This document shows, piece by piece, positions 26,623 to 33,359 of a DNA stretch of 34,190 bases. Every line of letters begins with the position of its first letter. Position 1 is the stretch's first letter. The position numbers were made by a program, and so were the translations under genes. The notes under the pieces are model-generated. The model did not search any database. It was given only the letters and a program-made list of their open reading frames with translations, and was not told the DNA's origin. This DNA comes from DASUZB01 sp036377075 (GTDB lineage Bacteria; Actinomycetota; CALGFH01): the NCBI GenBank assembly GCA_036377075.1, contig DASUZB010000160.1:1-34190 (forward strand). Direction: 5' to 3'.

Positions 26623-27398
26623 GCCGGCTCCTCCACCGTCAGGTCGATCGCGGCGCCCAGGTCGTGGTCGGGCCCGCCGGTCCAACGCACGTCGATGGAG
26701 GCGAACACGCCCGCCTGCTCGATCTCGACCAGGTCCCGCTTGTAGAGCTCGAGCAGGGCGAGGAAGTGGATCACGACCTCGATCGGGGCGGCGTTGCGGC
26801 CGACCAGCTCCCCGAATGTGGTGCGGCCGGCGTCGCGCAGGCGCGCGGCGATCTCGGCGACGGCCTCGGCGACCGAGAGCTTGGGCGGCGCGACGTGGTT
26901 GGTGTCGACCCGCGGCGGCGGCGCCGGGGTCAGGGCGGCGGCGGCCAGCTCCGCGAGCTGCTCGGGCCGCACCCCGACGAGCAGGTCGGGGACGATGCGC
27001 CGGAAGACGTCGTCGGCGTGGCCGTGGCGGGCCAGGTAGCCGGCCTGCGCGGCCAGGCGCTCGCCGAGCAGCGCCGCCACCTGCTTGTAGGCGCGGTACT
27101 GCAGCAGCCGGGCGAACAGCAGGTCGCGCTCCTCGAGCAGGGCCTCGGCCTCGTCCGGGTCGGCGTCGGGGCTGGGCAGCAGCCGCGCGGCCTTCAGCTC
27201 CAGCAAGGTCGCCGCGACGACCAGGAACTCGGTCGTCACCTCGAGGTTCAGCTCGTGCATGCGCTTGATCTCGGCCAGGTAGTCCTCGGTGATGCGCGAC
27301 AGCGACACCTGCCAGATGTCCAGGCGCTGGCGCGCGATCAGGTGGAGGAGCAGGTCGAACGGCCCCTCGAACACCTCGGTCTTGACCACGTAGCGCAT
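26619..27398 (-). CDS. scpA: Segregation and condensation protein A (kleisin)
   Basis: Bridges the SMC head domains in bacterial condensin. The 259-residue protein starts with the kleisin N-terminal block FEGPFDLLLHLIARQRLDIWQVSLSRITEDYL, continues with EVTTEFLVVAATLLELKAARLLP and a helical, Glu-rich middle (EALLEERDLLFARLLQYRAYK), and ends with the C-terminal winged helix (TTFGELVGRNAAPIEVVIHFLALLELYKRDLVEIEQ). ATG 27398 directly precedes the conserved domain. It lies 120 nt after the site-2 protease gene. The smc gene is not in the window. Confidence 0.97.
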   Translation of the reverse strand: MRYVVKTEVFEGPFDLLLHLIARQRLDIWQVSLSRITEDYLAEIKRMHELNLEVTTEFLVVAATLLELKAARLLPSPDADPDEAEALLEERDLLFARLLQYRAYKQVAALLGERLAAQAGYLARHGHADDVFRRIVPDLLVGVRPEQLAELAAAALTPAPPPRVDTNHVAPPKLSVAEAVAEIAARLRDAGRTTFGELVGRNAAPIEVVIHFLALLELYKRDLVEIEQAGVFASIDVRWTGGPDHDLGAAIDLTVEEPA

Positions 27399-27518
27399 AG
27401 CGACCGCTGCCTCTTCCAGCCTCTACAGTCGGGTGGCGAATCGTAGCCACGCCGACCGGCCGCGACAACGATGCCCGCGGTGGTGCCCATGCCGCCACGC
27501 CGCCGGGGCGCGGCGGCC

Positions 27519-28160
27519 TCAGACCCCAAACCCGACCAGGCGCAGGATCGCCCTGGTCAGGCCATTGAACAGGGGCTGGAAGATGTTCGGGGCGAGCAGC
27601 AGCAGCCCGATCAGCAGGAAGATCCCGTAGCGGTCGAGGAAGTAGACGACGTTCTGGCGCGACGGCGGAAGGAAGATCGAGAGCAGGCGCGAACCGTCGA
27701 GCGGCGGGATCGGCAGCAGGTTGAACACGGCCAGGATGACGTTCAGCTCCACCAGGACGAACAACAGCTTGGGGGCGAACCCGGAGCCCGCGTCCAGCCC
27801 GTTGGGGTTGGTGACGCGCAGCGTGATCGCGGCCAGGATCGCGAGCACCACGTTGGAGACCGGCCCGGCGAGGCCGACGAGCGCCGCGCCGGCCCGGCGG
27901 CGCCGCAGCCGCAGGGGGTTGAACGGCGTCGGCCGGCCCCAGCCGAAGCCGCCGACGATCAGGAAGATGGTGCCGAGCGGGTCGAGGTGGGAGGCGGGGT
28001 TGAGGGTGAGCCGGCCCTGCGACTTGGCGGTGTAGTCCCCCTGCGCGGTCGCCACCGCGGCGTGGCTGAACTCGTGGACGGTGATGCCGACCACCACGGC
28101 CACCACGAACGCGATGAAGAGCTGCGGATCGTCCCGCAGCAGGAACAGGGGTGAGCCCAC
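27519..28160 (-). CDS. Site-2-type zinc metalloprotease (peptidase M50)
   Basis: An intramembrane zinc protease of 213 residues with five to six membrane segments. The active-site HEFSH (29-33) lies in the first membrane helix, IAFVVAVVVGITVHEFSHAAVA, and the third ligand is Asp155 in NLLPIPPLDGSRLL, the M50 NPDG-like motif. HLDPLGTIFLIVGGFGWGRPTPFNP is typical of the short M50B (YwhC/Rip-like) group that lacks PDZ and CBS domains. GTG 28160 is chosen because GGGAGG lies 7 nt upstream; the open frame to 28232 begins before that site. Substrates are unknown. Neighbours are scpA downstream and octamer array D plus deoA upstream, and this protease is often found beside scpA in actinobacteria. 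Confidence 0.93.
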   Translation of the reverse strand: MGSPLFLLRDDPQLFIAFVVAVVVGITVHEFSHAAVATAQGDYTAKSQGRLTLNPASHLDPLGTIFLIVGGFGWGRPTPFNPLRLRRRRAGAALVGLAGPVSNVVLAILAAITLRVTNPNGLDAGSGFAPKLLFVLVELNVILAVFNLLPIPPLDGSRLLSIFLPPSRQNVVYFLDRYGIFLLIGLLLLAPNIFQPLFNGLTRAILRLVGFGV

Positions 28161-28272
28161 GGCGCATCCTCCCGGCAGCGTGCCCGCCGTCTCGCGCCTG
28201 GCGGCACTGCCGCCGGTCGAGCGCGGCGCCAACCTACCACGGGGTCGCCGGCCTGGCCGGGTCGCCGCGGCA

Positions 28273-28329
28273 CTCCATAGAGTCTCTCAATATATCGATA
28301 GATCGATAAAGCGATGAGACTCTTTGGAG
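28273..28329. repeat. Octamer array D enclosed by a 14-bp inverted repeat
   Basis: Units atatATCG (28290), atagATCG (28298), ataaAGCG (28306) and atgaGACT (28314) continue the octamer pattern. They are enclosed by CTCCATAGAGTCTC (28273-28286) and GAGACTCTTTGGAG (28316-28329), which pair at 13 of 14 positions around a 29-nt loop. The element lies between the deoA stop (28344) and the protease gene and could fold into a stem-loop in either strand's RNA. No U-tract follows. Confidence 0.8.
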
Positions 28330-28343
28330 ACCCGCCACCCGCT

Positions 28344-29654
28344 TCAGGGGGCCGTGATCACCTGGTGGACCAGGGGCGGCGGCTGGCTCGGCTGCTCGGC
28401 GAAGCGCAGCGCGGCGCCCAGCTCGCGGGCGGCGTCCGCGGCGGCCTCCTGGTCGCGGGCGAGGATGCGGCCGATGCGCTCGCCCTCCTCGACCCGGTCG
28501 CCGAGCTTGGCGGTGAGCTCCACCGCGACCGCGGCGTCGATCCGGTCCTCCTTGCGCCGCCGGCCGGCCCCGAGGGCGGCGGCGGCGGCCCCGACCGCCT
28601 CGGCGTCGACCGCGGCCAGCCAGCCGGCACGCGGCGCGGTCAGGTCGCGGCGCACCGGCGCCTGCGGCAGCAGCGAGAGGTCGTCGAGCACCCTCCGGTC
28701 GCCGCCCTGGGCGGCCACGAACTCGTGCAGCTTCGCCAGGCCGTCACCGCCGTCCAGCGCCTTGGCGGCCCGCCGCCGGCCTTCCTCCGGGTTCGGCGCG
28801 ACGCCGGCGAGCGCGGCCAGGTGACCCGTCAAGGTGAGGCTGAGGTCGAGCATGCGGCCGCGGCGGCCACCGCGCAGGACCTCCACCGCCTCGCGCACCT
28901 CGACCGCGTTGCCGACCAGGTCGCCGAGCGGCTGGTCCATGTCGGTGACCAGCGCGGCGGTGCGCCTCCCGGCCGCCTGCCCGAGCCGCACGCAGGTGCG
29001 CGCCAGCTCGGCGGCGGCGCCGGCGTCCTTCATGAACGCGCCCGAGCCGGCCTTCACGTCGAGCAGGATGCAGCTCGCTCCCCCGGCCAGCTTCTTGCTC
29101 ATCACGCTCGAGGCGATCAGCGCGGTGCTCGCCACCGTGGCGGTCACGTCGCGCAGCGCGTACATGGCCTTGTCGGCCGGGACCAGGTCGGCGCTCTGCG
29201 CCGCCACCGCCAGCCCGACGCGCTCGACCTGGTCGAGCAGCTCCTCGACCGACAGCTCCACCCGCATGCCGGGGATGGACTCCAGCTTGTCGAGCGTGCC
29301 GCCGGTGTGGCCGAGGCCACGGCCGGAGAGCTTCAGCACCTGCATGCCGAGCGCGGCGGCGAGCGGCCCGACGACCAGGGTGGTGCCGTCGGCCACGCCG
29401 CCGGTGGAGTGCTTGTCGACCGTCGGCCCGGCCAGGCCCGAGAGGTCGAGCCGCTCGCCGGAGGCCAGCATCGCGTCGGTCAGCGCCTCGGTCTCGGCCT
29501 GGGAGAAGCCGCGCAGGTAGCCGGCCATGAGGAAGGCGGCCATCTGGTAGTCGGGCAGCTCGCCGCGGGCGTAGCCGAGCACCAGCTCGCGCAGCTCGTC
29601 TCCTGCCAGCTCGCCCCCGTCGCGCTTGCGCGCGATGAGGTCGACCGCCCTCAT
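28344..29654 (-). CDS. deoA: Pyrimidine-nucleoside (thymidine) phosphorylase
   Basis: Phosphorolysis of thymidine, deoxyuridine or uridine to base and (deoxy)ribose 1-phosphate in nucleoside salvage. The 436-residue protein has the N-terminal helical block MRAVDLIARKRDGGELAGDEL, the phosphate-binding DKHSTGGVAD at 80-89 and the family signature SGRGLGHTGGTLDKLESIPG at 110-129. KAGSGAFM and the C-terminal domain (about 340-436) follow. Two phosphorylase classes share these motifs, so thymidine-only or broader specificity is open. ATG 29654 lacks a strong ribosome site. It follows the RHH gene by 61 nt. Together with deoB 2 kb upstream on the same strand, it supplies both steps from nucleoside to ribose 5-phosphate, although parA lies between them. 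Confidence 0.95.
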   Translation of the reverse strand: MRAVDLIARKRDGGELAGDELRELVLGYARGELPDYQMAAFLMAGYLRGFSQAETEALTDAMLASGERLDLSGLAGPTVDKHSTGGVADGTTLVVGPLAAALGMQVLKLSGRGLGHTGGTLDKLESIPGMRVELSVEELLDQVERVGLAVAAQSADLVPADKAMYALRDVTATVASTALIASSVMSKKLAGGASCILLDVKAGSGAFMKDAGAAAELARTCVRLGQAAGRRTAALVTDMDQPLGDLVGNAVEVREAVEVLRGGRRGRMLDLSLTLTGHLAALAGVAPNPEEGRRRAAKALDGGDGLAKLHEFVAAQGGDRRVLDDLSLLPQAPVRRDLTAPRAGWLAAVDAEAVGAAAAALGAGRRRKEDRIDAAVAVELTAKLGDRVEEGERIGRILARDQEAAADAARELGAALRFAEQPSQPPPLVHQVITAP

Positions 29655-29715
29655 CGGATGCCCCGCAGGCAGCGCGACTCGTGCTCGGCAACGGCCCGCG
29701 ACGGTGGTGCCAGCC

Positions 29716-30105
29716 TCACCGCGTCAGCCGCTTCACCAGGTTGGAGTCGGCGCCGCTCTGCTCCAGCTCGTCGAGCACCTGGGCGAGGGCCTCGCGCACG
29801 ATGCGGCCGCGGTCGACGCCGATGCCGAACTTGCGGCGCAGCTGCAGGCGGGCGTGCTCGAGGTCCATCAGCTCGTCGGCCGTGCAGTAGAAGGTGACCT
29901 TCTCCTCGTGGCGCTGGCGGCCGCTGGGGGTCCGCTCGGCGGCGGCCTCGGTCGCCTCGGGCTCGGCGGTGGCGGGCTGGCCGGTCCGCCCACCCGCCCG
30001 CTGGCCGGACTCGGCGCGCCGGCCGCCACGGCCGGCGCGGCCCTTGTCGACCGAGGTGACGCGGAACAGCTCGTCGGCTCCTGGCAGGCTGGCCCGGCCC
30101 TTCAT
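29716..30105 (-). CDS. Ribbon-helix-helix-like partner of ParA
   Basis: A 129-residue protein with a basic, Gly/Arg-rich, probably disordered first half and a compact second half. The latter (about 68-129) has a strand EEKVTFYCTADELMDLEHAR followed by helices LQLRRKFGIGVDRGRIVREALAQVLDELE. This resembles RHH DNA-binding folds (CopG/ParG-like) but is longer between strand and helix. ATG 30105 overlaps the parA stop as ATGA, so it is made together with ParA. By analogy with small ParA partners it could contact DNA or stimulate the ATPase, but it is not a ParB (no ParB/KorB motifs) and the function is inferred from position. The basic N-terminal arm would suit nonspecific DNA binding. Confidence 0.8.
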   Translation of the reverse strand: MKGRASLPGADELFRVTSVDKGRAGRGGRRAESGQRAGGRTGQPATAEPEATEAAAERTPSGRQRHEEKVTFYCTADELMDLEHARLQLRRKFGIGVDRGRIVREALAQVLDELEQSGADSNLVKRLTR

Positions 30106-30872
30106 GACGCCACCACCTCCTTGGCCAGCTCGCGGTACGCGGCGGCCCCGGTCGACGAGTCGGCATAGGTGAGGATGCTCTCCCCCGCCACGGGCGCCTC
30201 GGCGAAGCGGATGGTCTTGGAGACCACGGTCTGGAAGACGCGGTCGCCGAAGGCGTCCTCGACGCGCCCGAGGACCTCGCGGCCGTGCACCGTGCGAGGG
30301 TCGTACATGGTGGCGAGGATACCCAGGATCTCCAGGTCCGGGTTGAGCCGCTCGCGGATCTTCTCGATCGTGTCCATCAGCAGCGCCATGCCCCGCAGGG
30401 CGAAGTACTCGCACTCGAGCGGGATCAGCACGGCGTCCGCCGCGGTGAGCGCGTTGACCGTCAGCAGGCCGAGGCTCGGCGGGCAGTCCACCAGGATCCA
30501 GTCGAAGCGGTGGCGCAGCGGCTTGAGCACGCGGGCCAGCGCCTGCTCGCGGGCCACCTCGCCGACCAGCAGGACCTCCGCCGCGGCCAGGTCGATGTTG
30601 GAGGGCAGCAGGGAGAGGCGCTCGATCTTGGTGGTGACGACCGTGCGGCCCGGGTCGGCCTTCGGCTCCATCAGGAGGTTGTAGATGGTGCGGTCGAGCG
30701 AGAGCGGGTTCAGCCCCAGCCCGACCGAGAGCGCCCCCTGCGGGTCCATGTCGACCAGCAGCACCCGCAGGTCCTGCTCGGCCAGTGCCGCGCCGAGGTT
30801 GATCGCCGTGGTCGTCTTGCCAACCCCGCCCTTCTGGTTGGCCAGGGCGATGACCTTCCCCACCAGGGACAC
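30102..30872 (-). CDS. parA: ParA/Soj-family ATPase
   Basis: A 256-residue Walker-type ATPase of the ParA/MinD group. The deviant Walker A KGGVGKTTTAINLG is at 14-27 (with the extra Lys), Walker A' is LLVDMDPQGALSVG, and Walker B is WILVDCPPSLGLLTVNAL. The C-terminal TYADSSTGAAAYRELAKEVV is typical of chromosomal Soj/ParA proteins. It belongs to the copy found beside scpAB in actinobacteria, distinct from the parAB pair near the origin. GTG 30872 has GAGG 5 nt upstream. No parB or consensus parS (TGTTTCACGTGAAACA) is in the window; its partner here is the overlapping RHH-like protein. Its 5' leader is the largest octamer array, starting 33 bp upstream. Confidence 0.96.
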   Translation of the reverse strand: MSLVGKVIALANQKGGVGKTTTAINLGAALAEQDLRVLLVDMDPQGALSVGLGLNPLSLDRTIYNLLMEPKADPGRTVVTTKIERLSLLPSNIDLAAAEVLLVGEVAREQALARVLKPLRHRFDWILVDCPPSLGLLTVNALTAADAVLIPLECEYFALRGMALLMDTIEKIRERLNPDLEILGILATMYDPRTVHGREVLGRVEDAFGDRVFQTVVSKTIRFAEAPVAGESILTYADSSTGAAAYRELAKEVVAS

Positions 30873-30904
30873 CTCCGCCTCGTTGGTGCCGTCGCCAACA
30901 GGTG

Positions 30905-31048
30905 CCTTGTCGCTGAGTGCCTACGTCGCTACGTCACTGTGTCGCTACATCTCCAGGTCACTCAGTAGCCAAGTCACTGGGTCGATCAATCACTTCATCA
31001 CCTGCGAGGCAAACCGCTTGAGCAACTTATCGATAAAGCTCCAACGAC
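30905..31048. repeat. Degenerate octamer array E (about 18 units) upstream of parA
   Basis: The first twelve 8-bp units (30905-31000) have a purine at position 5 and T at position 6 in 12 of 12 and C at position 7 in 10 of 12. Examples are ctacGTCA at 30929, ctgtGTCG at 30937 and ccaaGTCA at 30969. Six weaker units continue in the same register to 31048, including acttATCG at 31025 and ataaAGCT at 31033. On the minus (parA transcript) strand the unit reads YGAYNNAG. Confidence 0.85.
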
Positions 31049-31059
31049 CCCTCACGACG

Positions 31060-31091
31060 CCTTGTCGCTTTGTCTCTTTCGCGATGAGTCG
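31060..31091. repeat. Octamer array E2 (4 units), shifted register
   Basis: ccttGTCG (31060), ctttGTCT (31068), ctttCGCG (31076) and atgaGTCG (31084) follow array E after a short gap, with the register moved by 3 bp. The first unit is identical to the first unit of array E at 30905. Confidence 0.65.
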
Positions 31092-31326
31092 CCGCATCCC
31101 CTGGTGGATCAAGCGACCGGATACTACCGGATCGAAGGCCGCCGCGAGGCGCCCCTCCGGCACCTGTGGAAACGCGCGGTGACGGGCCCGCGACCGTCAG
31201 GCGGCTGCCGTCCTGGAGGATCCTGCGATCACGTCCCCTTCATCCGTTGCGCAGGCGCTCGACCCGTGGGAGCGTCCCCGACGGCGGGCCACCTCCGCGC
31301 TGAGGAGCTGGCCATGGAGCGGACAC

Positions 31327-31408
31327 CACGCTCAGTGGTCACGTTGGCCCGAGCCGATCGACCACTCTCCGTGAGATCTCACGCTCCGTGGTCGACCACG
31401 GAGCGTGA
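31327..31408. repeat. Four CACG-N4-GTGGTC motifs with a 30-bp perfect palindrome
   Basis: The motif CACG-N4-GTGGTC occurs at 31327-31340 (+), 31360-31373 (-), 31380-31393 (+) and 31394-31407 (-). The last two abut head to head and form a perfect 30-bp palindrome (31379-31408, centre GTC|GAC). The second and third copies are inverted around GAGAT/CTC. The layout suggests a cooperative operator or a bidirectional hairpin terminator 200 bp beyond deoB. No U-tract is present. Confidence 0.8.
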
Positions 31409-31607
31409 CTCCCTACGTGACCTGCGGGAACGCCGTTCCTGGCCTGGCTTCGGGGTGGCCGTAGGGCGCATGTCCGATATTCCACGCATGGTGAATTTGG
31501 GATAACCCTTCGACTATTGGTCAAAGGTAGTGCTTGCGGTCATCCAGCGGGGACGCCGGCGCTACCCAGGGGCTCCGGGTGCCGTGGCGTGAGTGGCCGC
31601 GGCCCGG

Positions 31608-32780
31608 TCAGGCGGTGAGGTCGGCGGCGAAGGAGCGGCCCGGGCCGACCGGCTCGACGCCGAACAGCTCGGCGACGGTCGCGCCGAGGTCGGCGAAGGT
31701 CTCGCGGTCGGTCAGGCGGGTCCCGGCGGTGCCGCCGGGGCTGAACGCCACCATGGGGGTGTACTCGCGGGTGTGGTCGGTGCCCGGAGCGGTCGGGTCG
31801 CAGCCGTGGTCGGCGGTGAGGAACAGCCAGTCGCCGGTGTCGAGCTGGGCGACGACCTCTGGCAGGCGGCGGTCCAGCTCCTCGAGGCAGCGGCCGTAGC
31901 CCTCCACGTTGCGGCGGTGGCCGTAGACCATGTCGAAGTCGACCAGGTTGGCGAAGACCAGGGTGGGCTCGTCGCCCGCCTCCCGGAGGAAGCGGACGGT
32001 GGCGTCGAGCGAGGTGGCGTTGTCGCCGGTGTGGTCGGAGCCGTCGAGGCCCTGGCGCGAGAAGATGTCCTCGATCTTGCCGACCCCGAGGGTCCGCACC
32101 CCCGCCTTCTGCAGCGCCTCCAGCACCGTCCTTCCGGGCGGCGGCAGGGCGTAGTCGCGCCGCTCCTTGGTGCGCACGAACGCGCCGGGCTCGCCGTCGA
32201 ACGGCCGCGCGATCACCCGGCCGACGGCGTGCTCGCCGCTGAGCAGCTCGCGGGCGGTCTCGCACCAGGCGTACAGCTGCCGCAGCGGCACCACCCGCTT
32301 GTGGGTGGCGATCTGGAAGACCGAGTCGGCCGAGGTGTAGACGATCGGCTTGCCGCTGGCGAGGTGCTCGGCGCCGAGCTCGGCGATGATCTCGGTGCCG
32401 GAGGCCGGCTTGTTGCCGAGCACCTGGCGGCCGATGGCCGTGGCGAAGGCGTCGATCACCTCGGGGGGGAAGCCGTCCGGGTAGGTCGGGAACGGCCGCT
32501 CCAGCACCACCCCCATCATCTCCCAGTGCCCGGTGGTGGTGTCCTTGCCAGCGGAGCGCTCGGCCATGCGCGCCACCACGCCCGCGCCGGGGTCGACCGG
32601 CGGCACCCCGGCGATCGCGGTGAGGCGCCCGAGGCCCCACGCGCCGAGCGTCGGCAGGGTCAGGCCGCCGAGGGCGGCGGCGGTGTGGCCGACGGTGTCG
32701 GCCCCCTGGTCGCCGTAGGCGGCCGCGTCCGGCGCCTCGCCGACGCCGAGCGAGTCGCAGACGATCAGCGCGACCTTCAC
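31608..32780 (-). CDS. deoB: Phosphopentomutase
   Basis: Interconverts (deoxy)ribose 1-phosphate and 5-phosphate, the step after nucleoside phosphorylases. The 390-residue protein belongs to the alkaline-phosphatase-like fold with two metal ions. The first metal motif is ALIVCDSLGVGEAPD (Asp9), the phosphorylated Thr lies in AGKDTTTGHWEMMG (about 78-90), and NLVDFDMVYGHRRNVEGY and LFLTADHGCDP supply further metal ligands. GTG 32780 overlaps the stop of the DksA-like gene as GTGA (4 nt) and directly precedes the domain; the open frame to 32825 lies inside that gene. It is coupled to the DksA-like factor rather than to deoA, which is 2 kb downstream on the same strand. Confidence 0.97.
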   Translation of the reverse strand: MKVALIVCDSLGVGEAPDAAAYGDQGADTVGHTAAALGGLTLPTLGAWGLGRLTAIAGVPPVDPGAGVVARMAERSAGKDTTTGHWEMMGVVLERPFPTYPDGFPPEVIDAFATAIGRQVLGNKPASGTEIIAELGAEHLASGKPIVYTSADSVFQIATHKRVVPLRQLYAWCETARELLSGEHAVGRVIARPFDGEPGAFVRTKERRDYALPPPGRTVLEALQKAGVRTLGVGKIEDIFSRQGLDGSDHTGDNATSLDATVRFLREAGDEPTLVFANLVDFDMVYGHRRNVEGYGRCLEELDRRLPEVVAQLDTGDWLFLTADHGCDPTAPGTDHTREYTPMVAFSPGGTAGTRLTDRETFADLGATVAELFGVEPVGPGRSFAADLTA

Positions 32781-33145
32781 GCGCGCGTCCTCGCGCTCCT
32801 CGCCCGCTGCTTGCAGCCGATGCACAGGCGCGCCGCCGGGAGGGCGTCGAGCCGCTCGTCGGGGATGGGCTGGCGGCAGCGCTCGCAGGTGCCGTAGGTG
32901 CCCGCCTCCATGCGGGCGAGCGCGTGGTCGACGTCGCGCAGCGTGTCCCGCAAGCTGCGCACGAGGGTGAGCAGGTTGGACCGTTCGGCGGCGGCCTGGC
33001 CGGCGTCGGCGAAGCCCTCGTCCAGCTCCGGGTCCATGATCCCGTCGGCATCGCGGTAGGCGCCCAGGTCGTCGAGCTGCTTGCGCAGCTCGCCACGCTC
33101 ATCTTCGAGCCGCTCGCGCAACTGGAGCGTTATCTGCTGGTCCAT
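32777..33145 (-). CDS. DksA/TraR-family zinc-finger protein
   Basis: A 122-residue protein with a coiled-coil (about 5-80: LRERLEDERGELRKQLDDLG, then LVRSLRDTLRDVDHALARM) and a C4 zinc finger (Cys87, 90, 108, 111 in CERC...CIGC) with the family sequence YGTCERCRQPIPDERLDALP. DksA binds the RNA polymerase secondary channel and potentiates ppGpp; whether this shorter actinobacterial type does the same is not known. The tip sequence between the helices (DPELDEGFADAGQAA) retains acidic residues but not an exact DxxDxA motif. ATG 33145 follows a strong GGAGGGGAG site. It is translationally coupled to deoB. Confidence 0.92.
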   Translation of the reverse strand: MDQQITLQLRERLEDERGELRKQLDDLGAYRDADGIMDPELDEGFADAGQAAAERSNLLTLVRSLRDTLRDVDHALARMEAGTYGTCERCRQPIPDERLDALPAARLCIGCKQRARSARTRA

Positions 33146-33359
33146 CCCCAGCTCCCCTCCTCGACCGTCCGGGACGCCACCACCGGCACGGACGCCAACG
33201 ACGGCGGTGTGTTCTGGGCGTCCGCACCAGGCGAGGAACCTGCAGCGCCCGGCAACCAACGAGTCCAGCGCACCACCGTGGCGTCGAACCCGACCGCTTT
33301 GCCTTGACCCCGTCCGTACTCCAGTGGTGCGCGCCTCGTTAGCGACAAAGGCTACAGGA

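Larger units (their letters stand above)
30873..31607. other. 735-bp gene-free region between deoB and parA
   Basis: No reading frame here has supporting motifs. It holds octamer arrays (30905-31048 and 31060-31091), a direct repeat of ACCGGAT near 31115-31131, the CACG-N4-GTGGTC cluster with a 30-bp palindrome (31327-31408), and an AT-richer patch at about 31470-31540 that looks promoter-like (TTGACC on the minus strand near 31520) but lacks a correctly spaced -10. The parA promoter must lie within or upstream of the arrays. Confidence 0.6.

Noticed and set aside
25873..28167. 764-residue minus frame containing scpB
   Set aside because: It reads through shadows of scpA and the site-2 protease; scpB has its own ATG overlapping the scpA stop.
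30905..31091. CRISPR-like or simple tandem repeat
   Set aside because: Units are 8 bp with no spacers, only partly conserved, and no cas genes are near; ordinary microsatellite slippage would give near-identical units.
31062..31505. 147-residue plus-strand open frame in the parA-deoB gap
   Set aside because: It begins inside an octamer array and runs through the palindrome cluster, with no domain or ribosome site.
30873..31607. parS or replication-origin function upstream of parA
   Set aside because: No TGTTTCACGTGAAACA-like site, DnaA boxes, parB, dnaA or gidB are present; this parA belongs with scpAB.
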